A stretch of 64,000 nucleotides of DNA from Papaver somniferum (Eukaryota; Streptophyta; Magnoliopsida; Ranunculales; Papaveraceae), in the NCBI RefSeq assembly GCF_003573695.1, contig NW_020621603.1:18029116-18093115 (forward strand), read 5' to 3'. A program made the position numbers and the translations under genes. Every line of letters starts with the position of its first letter. The stretch's first letter is position 1. Shown piece after piece: positions 1 to 12,431 of this stretch. The notes under the pieces were generated by a model that saw only the letters and a program-made list of their open reading frames with translations, was not told the DNA's origin and did not search any database.

Positions 1-49
1 TGTAGCTTTTCGAGCCTACCAGTGAGGTTGTTAGACCCCCGCATTTTCA

Positions 50-63
50 ATTGGTATCAGAGC
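50..63 (+). other. Primer-binding site (tRNA-iMet)
   Basis: The sequence ATTGGTATCAGAGC immediately follows the LTR terminus. It is complementary to the 3' end of plant initiator tRNA-Met and primes minus-strand synthesis in most plant copia elements. Confidence 0.9.
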
Positions 64-97
64 AGGCAAACACGTTCAAGACCTCAAAAGTCTGTGT

Positions 98-1255
98 TTG
101 TGGCGATCTGACTCTATGGACAAAGGAACTATCTATGATAAATGCATCACCAGAAATAAAGACTCTGTTTCCAATAGGTCTATTAAAGAAAAAGATTCTT
201 CAATCTCTGTTATAGACGAACCTAGTGTTCAAATGAAACAGACTAACACTGACATGTGTTATCCTGATGAATCTGATTCTGTTGTTCAAGAGGAAACATC
301 TAGAGAGAGTAAACTAATTCTAAATTTTGTTAGAATTAAAGATGATAGATTCAAACAGTTGAAAAAACATGTCAATGTCCTTCTTGGTGTAGTAAAAGAC
401 TGTAGCTCCAGTGAAAAAGGCTTCTTATAAGGAAATTTCTGAAGTTCGATCAACTCGTATCTTACTTGAGGAAAAACTTGAAAAGGATGCTTTAGAAATT
501 GAACATATCTTGAGTAATCTCTGCATTCAAGGATGTCCAGAAAAGTATGCTATACCATCTACTTCTATTCAAACTGAAAGAGCTCCAGTTTCGGAAGTAA
601 TTTTAGATTCTCTTCCCACTCAAGCTGGTATGCACGGGATTCACACATCAACTGGAAGAAATAAATCTCCAAACGATAATGTTAGGTCTGCAATCTCTAA
701 TCACTCCTTGATCAGAAAGTGTGTCTCTTTTGTGATTCAAAAGGACATATAGTGCAAAAGAGGAAACCCAAGTTGAAAAAAAAAATCGTTGGTTCAACTT
801 CAGCACACCTAATTCGATTTTATTCTTAAAGGTGTAACTGACATTCCTATGTTACCAATTGGTTTTAGTACACATACTGTGTTTCTTACCAGGAAGGTCA
901 GCTCAATGAGTTCCTCAAATGCACAAAAGCATAATAGACCTTTTGACAAATATCATCCAAGAAGAACTCTTGTTCCTCTCCTATCAGAAATGGAGATAAT
1001 AATAACCCTGATGTGAATCATGTATCAAGTGAAGAATGCAGATATGAGCAGATGGATGACAACCTAAAATTAATTATTGAGGGATATAAAGAAATCATCA
1101 ACAAAATGTATACTCCATCTAGACAACACTATTCAGGTAAAAGTCCTTACAACGTGTTGTATTATGATGATAGTAAATTTTATGTTAATTTTTCACATCA
1201 TAACAGTCTTCCTCCAAAGAACAGAAGAAAGAGGTTCAACCAAAAACAATATTAA
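98..1255 (+). pseudogene. Degenerate gag-like reading frame of the copia element
   Basis: Three consecutive open stretches (98-430, 411-752, 1013-1255) in shifting frames encode a polar, charged protein without a recognisable domain. The second is rich in Glu/Lys and helical. In position (just after the primer-binding site) and composition it matches the start of the internal region in the related element at 13357-21290, where a defective zinc knuckle follows. I infer decayed gag. No pol domain follows. Frameshifts near 420 and 750-1010 make a functional product unlikely. Confidence 0.5.
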
Positions 1256-1749
1256 TTTGATGAGCTAAAAGCTCATACTTGTGCTACTTGATCACAATGT
1301 TGAAATCTCTCACACAAAAATCCTGGTTGAGATATATATCCAGATACACTTGTTGGAAATGGTGTTTTAGGACTCTCAAGCTATTTTCTTATTGTCTTTA
1401 GCATGAGTGTCTTTGCAAAAATGCTTGCACAAGTATTTGTTTTGTTGTTGTCAAAATTTCTATTTCTGTTTAATTTTTGGTTAAACAAGGTGCTACTCAT
1501 GTACTATACAATTGTTTCACTTGAGACATAGATTTTTGGAGTCATTATGATTTCCTCATATTGCAAGAGGTCTCAGCAAGGTTGTGTACGTCGACTCTTG
1601 TCTTTCTTTTGGGTCGAGATTGAACTCGTACAGGTTACCCGTGTAACTGTCACGAATCAATTAAGGAAACCCTAAAAATCCCCTCCCTAAGAAACCTTTA
1701 AGTAACCGATCTATTGAGTTACGCAAGTCACGTACGCATACTCTAGGTT

Positions 1750-2019
1750 ATTTTTGGGTTGTCAAGAATATCTTCTTCTTCATCTCGCAATGGTGATTTT
1801 GCAAAGGGATTTCTTGAGAAAGGTTTAGGTTTCGAATCAAAAAGGAGGAAGAAAAGAACTCTTGTAGAAGATGGTGCACCTAATGCCTCATGGTACTATG
1901 CCTACTCACACCAAGATGTTGAGAATGCGGATATGGTTTCTGCTGAAGTGGTTCATGACTTTATTAAATACTTTGAGGAAGCAAAACTGCAACTTGTTGA
2001 TACTAAAGGTTACCATTGA
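1750..2019 (+). pseudogene. Unrecognised ORF in copia internal region
   Basis: An open stretch of about 86 codons encodes a Ser-rich start, a basic cluster (SKRRKKR) and a hydrophilic, partly helical remainder. It lies between the gag-like frames and the 3' LTR, where autonomous SIRE/Maximus elements carry pol and an env-like region. I do not recognise the product. It could be a captured fragment or a remnant of the 3' extra ORF of this lineage. The element at 13357-21290 has a different-looking ORF at the comparable place (17440-17874, minus). Confidence 0.3.
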
Positions 2020-3573
2020 CCTTGGTATCATAATGTCACATGTCAAATAGCTTCTTAATGAGGATATCTTATCCGAAGACGCAGTTGATACTATGAATCA
2101 CAAGCTCAAAGGTCTCGAAACCCGTGAAGCTACCTAACGTGAACTTTGATTTAGCTTGTGATCGGTTTCTAATAGATGTTTTATTTTTATTGTCTAGGAA
2201 ACTTCTTAAGAGAATTTTTATTCTTGTTTTTGTTTAAGAAGGATAACTAGGGTTTGTAATAGCCGTTATTGTGAGTACACATAGCTATGTCCAACGTTTT
2301 CATCTTGCAATGTTTTTAGATTTATTTATTTAAATTCTAAAGTTGATTTGGAAGATGATTTTTGCATTACTAATCTTTATGGTTTTATATATTGCAATAT
2401 GTTATGGGATATGTGTGTTTGCGTCCGTGAACTATTATTGTCCCATACGATGTCAAAAGTTATCTCTTTTACATGTCGATATGCATGTATCGATACAAGA
2501 TCGATGAATTTTTGACAAACAAAAGTTAAGCCTATTATGTCATTTATTGATGGAAGATAGATTAAAATCTTTTGTTCACAAGGATTATGTCTATTGTATG
2601 TCATTGTGAAAATAGTGATGGAAAATAGAATGAATCCTTGTATATTCCGCAGTATTGATATTCCCTGATCCATATTTTATGCATATACTGTGTGGCTCCA
2701 TAATTCTTCTTATGTGAGCATTTCCTACTAGACTAATCATGGATTCGTTATTGGTTAATTTGGTTGTGTATTCCGATTAAATTAATCATGGGTTCTCTTG
2801 TGATTAGTTTAATTGAGAAGTTTGGATACAAAATCATTTTTGTGGTTTTTGGTGTCCAAAGAAATCCTTCTTTTCTCATAAAAGTAAGGTTGCTCTTGTT
2901 GTTCTTTCGAGAATGACATCAAATGGGGAGAGTTCTTCTGAACTTGCGCTTAATTTCCATATCTTTGTGCGGAGTGCGGCTGTGGAATATTTGAGGAGTT
3001 ATCTTGTATCGTTATAAACTCCTTGATGAATGCATTTAGCTTCGGCTATATGATTGAATCTAAACAAAGTTGATATGTACTTTTCTTTGGTCTTGAAGCA
3101 TCTCCGTGGGAATTTCATTAGGATCCCGTTTTCGTACCTTTGCAATTTTATTGACAAAAAGGGGGAGAATTAATGTGTAGTTCACACTACAAATACATAT
3201 GGTTTTCGGGTCATTATGTAAGGGGGAGGGGTTTTCATGTTGAGATGAAAGTATTGACTAAGGGGGAGTGATACATATCACCATAGTATTGTTGTCAAAG
3301 TTGTGATACAATTGAACTTTGATACCGTGTAATAATACTATGACACTGTATAACAATGATTGAGAGCTTTTGTTTTCTCATTATTATGGCTACGGATCTT
3401 CAACAACTATGATGCTGAACTGAACATCTATATAATCATGTGAGTACTTGGAAAACACGAATTTTTCAAGTAATTTCGAAGCACCAAGGAGATCAAGCAT
3501 GTGGACGAGAAGCTACAATGTTTTATTTATTTTGTAATCCATATGTATTGATAGTTTTGTCACTAAAATTTAC
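2020..3573 (+). other. Noncoding 3' internal region of copia element with three extra PPT-like motifs
   Basis: No coding signal is visible. Three G5 purine tracts resembling the true polypurine tract occur at 3157-3170, 3221-3232 and 3259-3271. The same series recurs in reverse complement in the related element near 16090, 16134 and 16196, so the arrangement is conserved in the family. Confidence 0.6.
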
Positions 3574-3585
3574 AAAGGGGGAGAT
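3574..3585 (+). other. Polypurine tract
   Basis: AAAGGGGGAGAT lies immediately before the 3' LTR start TGTTAG. It is the plus-strand priming site for reverse transcription. Confidence 0.9.
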
Positions 3586-6038
3586 TGTTAGAACATTGCT
3601 CGGTCGAACTCGCAAGCGTTGATATCTCAAGCTTGTTTGTTAAATTTAGTTGTCAAAACTGTGTGTCTTGATTTCTAGTCTACTTATAGCTAAGTCTCGG
3701 ACTAGGATAGTTAAGTGTAGTTGAGCTCCAGACTCCATGGAGATCATCTTATGAAGATGAAGAACTACTCAAGGAACCAACAAAACTTCATCCGACTAAA
3801 AAGTATGTGGATACTTGAACTTATCTATCACTCAAAAGTCTATCTAATCTATCTCCTACTCTTGAGACAAAAGTCGTATAATTATGATAGTTTCCATACA
3901 TGCACATTTGCTATATCGATCCGAGTTTACTCGCCTATATTTTTCTCGAAATATGTGTTGGTAAGCTTTCGCTTTAACCATTTTTCATCTTTATCCGTGA
4001 CGAAAGTCATGATGACGTTTCAATCTTGAAAATGGCTTTGATGACGATAGTTGTGAATAACGACTGTTATAACATTATAGAAGAATGTTTCAATGATTGA
4101 AATGTAGAGTTGAGATTACCATCTATGGATATAAGCATATATATTGTGTTCGCACATTACTGTATAAATCCATGTACCGGAAACCAAGTGTGTGCATATG
4201 TGTGCACACGGTATTGGTGAAGGAGACAGGGTGGGTACGCGTACCCGTACGCGTACTGGCGGAACTTTTCCTCCCGGAAAATTCTGTTGAGTTTGGAGTT
4301 TACTAAGTCATAAACCAGTCACCTTAGGTAAGCGTACTAGCGGAAGTTTTCTACCCGAAAAATTCTGTTGAGTTTGGAAACCAAAAACCAACTCAAATCC
4401 AGTAGCTAAGGTACGCATACCCGTACGCGTACCCAAGCTGGTTATTTCTCAAATCGGTAGTTCACGAACTTAAAAACAATAAATTATAAGGAATACAATC
4501 TTTGCAAACCGTGGCTATATTTTTCATGAATTGATTCAAATGAATCAAACTGATTTTGTTTCAATTGTGTCTATGAATAAAAACCTAAGCAATTGAACGA
4601 CTCTTCAACTAGTTCTTATGAGTCATTTGAACTAGTTATGAGAAAGATGAATATGGTTGATATGAAAGTGCTCATATGGCTAACCATTGGTTAACTATTT
4701 GTGAACCAACTAAGTATACATGTTTAGGTACGGTTACTCAAACCTAAATGAAATACATTTCATTTGTTTGGGACAAGCTAAGATCTAACGGTTGGAAGAT
4801 ATTAGCTTGTATCTAATCAAGTTTTTCATCTAACGGTGAATATTGAATGCTTTGTAACATAGATTGCAAACCCTGATTTCAAAACTATATAAGGGAGAAC
4901 TCTAGCAACTGGAAAAACTAATCCCCACACCTCCTGTATGATACTAGTTGGTTTAGCTAGAGTCAATTCTCCTTTAATCTTAGGTTTCTTCTCGATACCC
5001 TGTAGGTTAACGACTTAAAGACTTCATTGGGATTGTGAAGCCAGACGAAACTACTTATCTTGTAGTTGAGCGATCTGATCTTGCCATTTTCTAACGTACG
5101 AGTTCAATTGAATAATTGAATTGAGATTATATCTCCGATAGGGCAAGATAAAAAGAAATCACAAACATCTTTGTCTCATCGTTTGTGATTCCACAATATC
5201 TTGTTTCACTACCATACGATTAAGATTATTATGAGGTGATTGATAATACTAGGATGTTCTTCGGGAATATAAGTTCGGGTTATCAATTAGTTCCTGTTCA
5301 CCTTGATTTCTATCAAAAGACGAAACAAACTCTTAGGTTTATCCGTGGGAGACAGATTTATCTATTATCGTAGACTTTTCTGTGTGATACAGATTTGTTT
5401 ATTAAAGTCTTAGACTTTGGGTCGTAGCAACTCTTGGTTTTGGGTGAGATTAGCTAAGGGAATCAAGTGCGTAGTATCCTGCTGGGATCAGAGATGTAAG
5501 GAGTGCAACTGTACCTTGAATCAGTGTGAGATTGATTAGGGTTCAACTACAGTCCAGACCGAAGTTAGTTTGTAGTAGGCTAGTGTTTGTAGCGGCTTAA
5601 TACAGTGTGGTGTTCAATCTGGACTAGGTCCCGGGGTTTTTTTGCATTTGAAGTTTCCTAGTTAACAAAACTTATGGTGTCTTTGTTATTTCTATTCCAC
5701 ATTATATTTTGTTATATAATTGAAATATCACAGGTTGTGCGTTGTATCGATCAATTGTGAAACCCAACCTTTGGTTGTTGACTGGAAATTAATTGATCCT
5801 TGGATATTGGTCTTTGGTACCATCCAAGTTTATATCTCTTGTATTTGATAAAGACTCACAGATTTCTATTTGTTTGAGTATAATCAAATCGAAAGACAGA
5901 GATATTAACTCCTTGATATACTTTTTATTAAGATTGAGTCTGACTGTCTAGTTGATTCTCTTAAAAGTATATTAGTGTTAGTCCATACAGATTGTTAATC
6001 GAAATATTGGGTGAGGTTGTTAGACGGCCACATTTTCA
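3586..6038 (+). repeat. 3' LTR of copia element (about 2.45 kb)
   Basis: The LTR starts TGTTAGAAC and ends TTTTCA. A TATA-like ACTATATAAGG lies near 4884-4894. The U3 part holds two blocks built of a GTACGCGTAC palindrome pair plus a CGGAA...TTCTGTTGAGTTTGG unit (4231-4310 and 4330-4435). Its terminal 100 bases (TTAGTCCATACAGATTG...) correspond to the ends of the LTRs at 13357 and 19474. Open stretches inside it (3721-4029, 4097-4306) are not coding. Confidence 0.88.
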
Positions 6039-6519
6039 AAGACATTGATTTCACTTTATCTAACAAGTAGTTCCAGTAATATCTCACTAAGCAAAGGTTC
6101 AAGACCTCATGGACACCTCTGCCTGAAATGGTATTTCCTGCGTTTTTATGTGTTTTTTGTTTTTTATCAAAATTTAATTCATTTTGAGAAAATGAGTTTC
6201 ATGTTTTTTAGGTAACACTGGAACTTAGGACCTAAGGGTCAGTAAGGGTTCACCAGTTCATGCATTTTCACTTTGTTGGAAGAAACCTTTAGTCTCGCCT
6301 GTGAGAAATTAAAGATGAAAGATCTTTATACTACTAGGTTTTTTGCAATCCACAGTATGACCCTGGGTCAATACATTATTGTGTGAGGGAGAGGACGTTG
6401 GAATGGCGAGTATGACTCAACATGCACGATCCTTCTGTCAGTCAGTTCGGGTCGTGAGATTGGGATATTGATTTACCAAGATTTATCTGTTTTATTGAGG
6501 TTTTCATTCATGGGGGGAT
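6039..6519. other. Gene-free spacer, probably the tail of another copia internal region
   Basis: I see no open frame or domain here. It ends in a purine tract (GGGGGGAT, 6512-6519) abutting a TGTTGG LTR start. That suggests, without proof, that it is the decayed 3' end of the internal region of the element whose LTR follows. Confidence 0.35.
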
Positions 6520-7165
6520 TGTTGGAAAACAATTAATAAAAAAATGATTTTTAAAGTTTTTAAGAAAAATAATAACTTATTGTTTTCTTTTGTGAATGAA
6601 ACTCAGTGTTCCCACATCGTGGAGTTTCTACTTTTTAGTTGTTTTAAGAGACTATATAAACTTTTTATTCCCATACTGGGAGTTCTTCTTCTTAAGTTGT
6701 ATTATTCCATTATATAAACAAATTTCTCTACTTTTGTAAAATTTGAGGGAAAGGGGTTTCTCTATATTTTAGAGAGACCCCAAAGGAAAAATATTTTCCT
6801 ATGGTTTTTTCTTAAGCGTTTGCGTTTTTCCTCAAGGGTTTTTCCGGAGTTGCCAAGCTCACGTTGAGCATCTATTACATATGCTAGTAGTAGGTGTAAT
6901 AGGGTGTCTTATCTTGGAGGCATCCTCTATGTGGGGGTTATAGCATCACTTCACTTTTGGGTGTAGGAGGGCGCTAATGTCTTAAGGACAGCGTGTTGAA
7001 CACGTGACTCACTCTGTTTTTTCCAAAATTTTACCATGTTGTTGTTACGGAAACCTGGGGAGCTCGTACGTTTCGTCAAACCTATCACTTGCATCATAAA
7101 GGAGCTAAGTATCAATAAATTTTGTTTATTTGACTTTTATTTGTTTTTGATCGTTGCACCCAACA
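6520..7165 (+). repeat. Isolated copia-type 3' or solo LTR
   Basis: This is a TGTTGG...CCAACA bounded block of 646 bp preceded by a polypurine tract. It contains TCCCACATCGTGG and a TATA box (GACTATATAAAC near 6650), both common in plant copia LTRs. No primer-binding site follows, so it would be the 3' LTR of an element whose body is largely gone, or a solo LTR. The right border rests only on the inverted terminal hexamer. Confidence 0.55.
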
Positions 7166-7627
7166 TGGCTTGCACTTCATCTGGATATGAATTTGATAGA
7201 CTTATTCATTTCAAGTCATTTTTACAAATAAAAGGGACGGACTCTCGGATCTTACACGACGCTGCTAAATGGTAAAACTACTTGTTGTCCTCTTGATCCA
7301 TATTTGGCTCGTATCTCCTGTTGCAATCGCATTATATTGTCCATTGAGTCTGCATATTTTTGTACTATTTCAAACTATTGGCTACATGGTGTAGATATAT
7401 TGCATAAGAAAAGAGGTTTTTAACTATCATAGCGTATGGTCTTTTCTTATATCACTTACTAATAATTTATGCCATCTTGTTGTTTTCATTCTTTCCCTTA
7501 AAAATTCATATCCGTTTCAGAACTCATGTTGTCTCTGAAGTTAAATTACTTAGGATTCTCTTAAATATAACCCACACATTTATTAACCATTCATGACCCA
7601 CAAAGTTTAAGTTGAAATTAAAATACA
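7166..7627. other. Spacer before the LINE; nothing recognised
   Basis: AT-rich sequence without a convincing open frame, RNA gene or repeat. It is the left flank of the LINE insertion, whose right flank continues at 29428. Confidence 0.5.
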
Positions 7628-7644
7628 AACACCTCTTAATTTTC
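7628..7644. repeat. Left 17-bp target-site duplication of the LINE
   Basis: AACACCTCTTAATTTTC here is repeated exactly at 29411-29427. The copies flank a poly(T) (the minus-strand A tail) and a full LINE body. A long, variable-length duplication is typical of target-primed reverse transcription. Confidence 0.92.
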
Positions 7645-10600
7645 TTTTTTTTGTTTTGATACATTCCACAGGGTTAAGGAAACCCGAACCAAAAAAAAAA
7701 ACATAAAACAACAAAGCAGAAAAACAAGAAGGACGAGGCTAATCAGGGCTCCTCTTCCTCCTGTGATAAACCTTCTTTGCCTTATCAACAGCCATAATTT
7801 CCCTGAAGTCAGGGGAGAACTCCTCGGGACGAACCTCCACCAGCTACTAGAAGGGTGAATACTGGCTAAACTATCATCTGCTCTATTAGTCTCCTTGTAG
7901 AAATGTGAAATCTTCCAAGAACCCAGCCTACTGCGAAGCCTTTTAAATCTTCTCCAAATTTGTAGAACATTCCAAGGGGGCTCAGTATGAGGATTAGTAA
8001 AGAGATTGTACACTGCCATAGAGTCAGTAGACATATGAACATTTAATAAACTCTTTTGGAATTTTCAACCCTAATTCAGCACCTTGAAGCTCATGGGCAA
8101 GGATATAAATAGGTAAACTACCTCCATTTGCTGCACTTAAGACTTCAACATTATGATCACGAATAACATCCCTAAACCCTCCAGAATCATCATGCATTGA
8201 CCCATCTATATTAATAATGACCTCATCCTCAAAAGGGCCTAACCAAGTGCATTCAATAACTTCAGGAAGAACAAAAAGACAGTCCATACTCCATCTGTTC
8301 ATAAACCATTTATTATTTAAGTTATCACCAATCTTCTTCTTGGAAGCTGCAATCTTCATTCTGACATCTTGAACCACAAGGAGGCTAACTTGATCTTGAG
8401 AGTTGTATTGATCCTTGAATATTCTTTGGTTTCGTTCAGCCCATATGTGATAAATAAAACCATTGAAAACCAATTTCTTATGCAGCCTGAATTTTTTAAA
8501 TTATGTGCACACCAATCTATTTCCTCCCAGTTCTGATTCACGTCTCTAACATAACCTAACTTTAAAAGAAGCCCCTTCTAAATCTCAGTAGAGAAAGTGC
8601 AGTCATGAAAAAGATGGTCTTCAGTTTCTTCAGCCCCATTACACAAAATGCAAGAAGCATCATTTATCTTTCCCCATTTCAATAATTTTCTTCTAGTTTT
8701 TAATCTTTTGTGGAAAGACAACCATGAAATAAAAGAGTGTCGAGGTATGTGGCTCTTGAACCACACTAGGTCCTTCCAAATGGGTTGAGGGTTATGAGAA
8801 GAAATAGAAATATAAGTGGATTTCACATTAAAATCAACTGAGATGCTAGATTTCCAAATCAAATGGTCTTTTTCAAGAATATTAAATTCACCATAGGAGA
8901 TTTGACTTACCACATTTTGTATTTCTTCTTCCATGAAGTCATGAAAGTCCCAATGCTTCTCTGAGATAAAGTCAGCAACCACTGTATTGTATCATCTCCA
9001 ATAGACTCAATAAAAACAGGGTCCACCCACTCTATAAATTTACCTTTAGGATGCCAATGGTCATGCAAGAAACTTGTACTTTTGCCATCTCCAAGTACCA
9101 CCCCTAACTATTGTTTAGCCAGATTCCGAAACTTAAGAATTCTTCTCCAACACCGAGAGGAATCTTGAGCAACCTGCATAGTCCAGAAATCTTGGTTTCT
9201 TATCAGGTTAGATTTAACCCAAGTAGTCCAAATAGGATCCTTGCAAGAAACCAAGTCCCAAATGTGTATTAAGGTAGCAACTATGTTTGTATATTCAGGA
9301 TCCTTTATTCCCAGTCCTCCTTCCTCATAAGCACAACAAGCATTGGACCAACTTATTGGATTATAACCTTTCTTCATATCAGGACCAACCCACAAGAATC
9401 TTTTGAACTTAGTATTTAGATCCTTTATAACCCTCTTAGGTAGGACAAAACACGAGAACCAGAAGTATAACATTCCACTTAAAACTGTTTTAATAAGTAA
9501 ACCCCTGCCAGGATAGGCAAGAAAAATATACTTCCAAGATAAAATCCTAGCATCAACTATCTCTAACAGGGGAAGACAATCTTTATAGGATAATCTGGTA
9601 GAGATTAAAGGAATACCAAGGTATCTAACAAGCAGTTCACCTTTTGAGCAATCCAGGATTTGAATATTCTGGTCTAGAATACTATCCTCCACAACAACAG
9701 AAAAAAGGGAAGTTTTTTGTTTATTCATTTCTAGATCAGTACAAGCACTAAACTCAGATAAGGCAACATTTAGACTAGAAGCAGCATAGGAAGTACTTTT
9801 GAAGAAGATCATAACATCATCAGCAAAACACAAGTAGGTGAGACCAGTCAGCTTGCATCTCGGATGGAACCCAAAGTTTTGAAGTTGGACTTGTCTTAAT
9901 ATAAAAGTACTTAGCATTTCCATAGCAAGAACAAATAAATATGGGGAAAGGGGACAACCCTGCCCGAGACCTCTAGAAGCTCCAAAAAAACCATAAGGAG
10001 AGCCATTTATAATAATAGAGAATTTAGAGGTAGAAATGCACAAATAATCCACTAAATGAAAATACTAGGAAAGCTCATTTGTTGCAGAACAGAAATAATA
10101 GCTTCCCAATTAACAGTGTCATATGCTTTCCTTAGATCAATCTTAAAAGCACATCTGGGAGACCCTGAAGATCTATGATAATTCCAAACTAGCTCATGAG
10201 CCACCATTATATTGTCTTGAATAAATCTGCCAGATATGAAAGATGACGGATTTTGGATAATTAAACCCCCTAAAATAATCTTCATTCTATTTGCAAAAAT
10301 CTTAGTTATGCACTTATAAACCACATTACAACAAGAGATTGTCCTGAAAACCGAGACAACAGTAGGGTTCTTATTTTTGGCAATCAAGGTAATGAAAGTA
10401 CTATTTACTTCTTTTAGGAGTTTCTACTTGGTAAAGAAGTTCTGAATAGCTGCCACGAAATCATTTCCCACAATAGTCTAGCAAGCTTTGAAGAAATGAC
10501 TAGAAAATCCATCTGGGCCTGGAGCCTTGCTAGAACCAATAGAGTTTAAGGCTTATACAACTTCTTCTCTAGTTACAGGTTTTATCAAATTAACTATATT

Positions 10601-11905
10601 ATCTTGTTGAATATAAGTGTTGAAGTACAAACCCATAGAAGACTCAGAAATATCAGAAGAGTTAGCTTCACAATTAAAAAGATCAGAATAATAATAAATG
10701 CAAACTTGAGCTATTTCCTTATCTTCAGTCAGTTTAACATTATTATCATTGTTAAGAGATAAGATGTTGTTTCTAGACCTTCTTTCTTTGATAGAATTAT
10801 AGAAAAAAGAGGTATTAGAATCACCAAGGTTTAATCATTTAATTGTGGATAGATGTTTATTTGCAGACTCCTCAAACTTAGCTAACTTAACATACTCATC
10901 AACATACTCTCTTTCTCTTCTAGCTAAATCAATATCTAAAGGCCTAGACTGGAGTTGAGCCTGAGCACAATGCATTTTTTCTTTGGCCAACAGAACTTTC
11001 CCAGAAACATTTCTAAATTGTACTCTTTTCCAAGGGATAATATTTTCTTTAACAAGCTTGAGTTTAGTGACTAGGACAGCCATAGGGTTCCCTTTAACAG
11101 GAAGACTCCAAACATAATTAACCAAATCCATAAAATCAGGTTCGTCCGTCAAGAAAATAAAAAACTTGAAAGGAGGAGGACCATGAACCCGATTAGTAAA
11201 AACAGACACCAAACTGGGAGAGTGGTAAGAAATACCTGGCAAAAGGAACTCTGCTTTAGAAAGTTGAAACTGAGAAATCCACTGCATATTGACCATTACT
11301 CTGTCCAACTTAGATCTTATGATAGTACCATCTTGCTGACAGTTAGTCCACGTGAAGAAGCATCCCGAAAAAGGAAGATCTAATAAGTAAGATTGTTGTA
11401 TACACCTGGAAAAAGCTTCATAATGGCAGGGTAAAATAACTAATCCCCCAACTTTCTCAGAAGTAAGAAGGATAGAATTAAAATCTCCTAAGATCACCCA
11501 AGGTCTATTGTTAAAGGAAGCAAAAACTGACAAAGTATCCGAGAGAGCTTTTCTATTGAGATAATAATTATCTTCATACACAAAAGAAGCAACAAAGTTC
11601 ATCGAAGAAGAAGTAATAATATCTGCAAACATAACTTTAGAAGTGTGATGGATTAAGTTGACTTGAAGAATAGCAGGATCCCATCCCAGCCAGATTCTAC
11701 CCATATTATCACTACTATCATTATCTATAAAACTCCAAGAAGAATTTAAGTTATTTCTAATTCTCACTTTATTATAAACTTGAACATGAGTTTAAATAAT
11801 ACAAATAATAGAAAGCTTATTAGATCTAATTAAATGCTTTACTTCTAATTGGTTTAGAGGATCATTTAGACCTCTTATGTTCCAACATCCTATGTTGAAC
11901 ATCAT
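7645..11905 (-). pseudogene. LINE ORF2: endonuclease, reverse transcriptase, zf-RVT, RNase H (broken)
   Basis: Reads leftward from an ATG at 11905. The start encodes the classic endonuclease opening CWNIRGLNDP. An in-frame TAA follows within about 40 codons (before THVQ). The open stretch 11767-10835 holds endonuclease motifs such as ILGDFNS and RSKLDRVMVN. RT motifs follow: FIQDNIMVAHELVWNYH and KIDLRKAYDTVNW (10387-10052), then GLGQGCPLSPYLF and the catalytic FADD (10052-9108). A zf-RVT domain (about 8982-8578) shows IPRHSFISWL and a C-x2-C plus HLFHDC arrangement. A C-terminal RNase H (8473-7636) keeps its acidic residues (NIDGS, HELQGAELGL, STDSMAV, NRADDSLA) but is split by a frameshift near 8030. 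Multiple stops and frameshifts mean no functional product. Confidence 0.92.
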
Positions 11906-11947
11906 ATAATATTACTAGGAAGGTGATGATACCTCTAGCAGACTTCT

Positions 11948-12431
11948 TCAAATCTGCAGTGTTTGGGAGCAAGGTTGAGCATGTTGTGAACTTCCTCCTC
12001 TTTTTTGAAAGTGAGCTCTTGACCCAGAGCTTGAATTAGTAGCTGCACTGGTTTTTAACTGAGTAGTATGCAGAAGAGCTTGGAAATTTTCTTTATTATG
12101 TTCAGATGGTGTCTCATGATTATTTTCCAGACATTGATCCAAAATGAAAAAAGGATTTGATGCTAAGAGATCATTCACATTTCTTTCTTTTTCTAAGACT
12201 ACCTCCTGTAAAACCTTGTTGTTACCTTGTTCAGAAACAATAACTTCTCTATCAATTTCAATAGGAGTCGACTCATTTTCAATACCTACAAGATTAGAAT
12301 TATTAGTCTTAGCTCCATTTCTTGATTTAGTAATCCACCCATCCTCATCCATATTTGGAGTAGTCTTCTTCGGAACTCATTTATGAACCACCTTTTGAAC
12401 TGGCTTTATCTGTTTAGGACAATGAGCTAAG
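11948..12431 (-). pseudogene. LINE ORF1, C-terminal part (second half of the zinc knuckle onward)
   Basis: This is the continuation of ORF1 after the nested gypsy insertion. The first residues supply the remaining half of a CCHC knuckle. A hydrophilic Ser/Asn/Glu-rich tail of about 134 residues (12352-11948) follows and ends in a stop 43 bases before the ORF2 start. There is an in-frame stop between the knuckle and the tail near 12380. The close ORF1-ORF2 spacing is normal for plant L1 elements. Confidence 0.8.
12427..12431. repeat. Left 5-bp target-site duplication (CTAAG) of gypsy element A
   Basis: CTAAG occurs directly outside the left LTR start (TGATCG...) and again at 28491-28495 directly outside the right LTR end (...CCTATCA). 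Five bases is the standard duplication for LTR retrotransposons. Confidence 0.93.

Larger units (their letters stand above)
1..6038 (+). mobile_element. Ty1/copia (SIRE/Maximus-like) element, 5'-truncated by window edge, no pol
   Basis: The window opens in the last 49 bases of a 5' LTR (ends ...TTTTCA at 49). An initiator-Met tRNA primer-binding site (TTGGTATCAGAGC) follows. The internal region is only about 3.5 kb and shows no protease, integrase, RT or RNase H. A polypurine tract AAAGGGGGAGAT abuts a 3' LTR that starts TGTTAGAAC at 3586 and ends TTTTCA at 6038. The iMet site, the AAAGGGGGAGAT-TGTTAG junction and the ~2.45-kb LTR are typical of the SIRE/Maximus copia lineage, which is family knowledge. 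I infer a non-autonomous large retrotransposon derivative. The element at 13357-21290 is a diverged relative in the opposite orientation. The target duplication cannot be checked because the 5' end is outside the window. Confidence 0.88.

Noticed and set aside
50..63. tRNA gene fragment
   Set aside because: Only the primer-binding complement of iMet tRNA is present, with no cloverleaf. The same holds at 19460 and 38013.
3440..4306. Open frames in and next to the copia 3' LTR
   Set aside because: Short, without domains, and crossing the PPT/LTR border. LTR sequence explains them.
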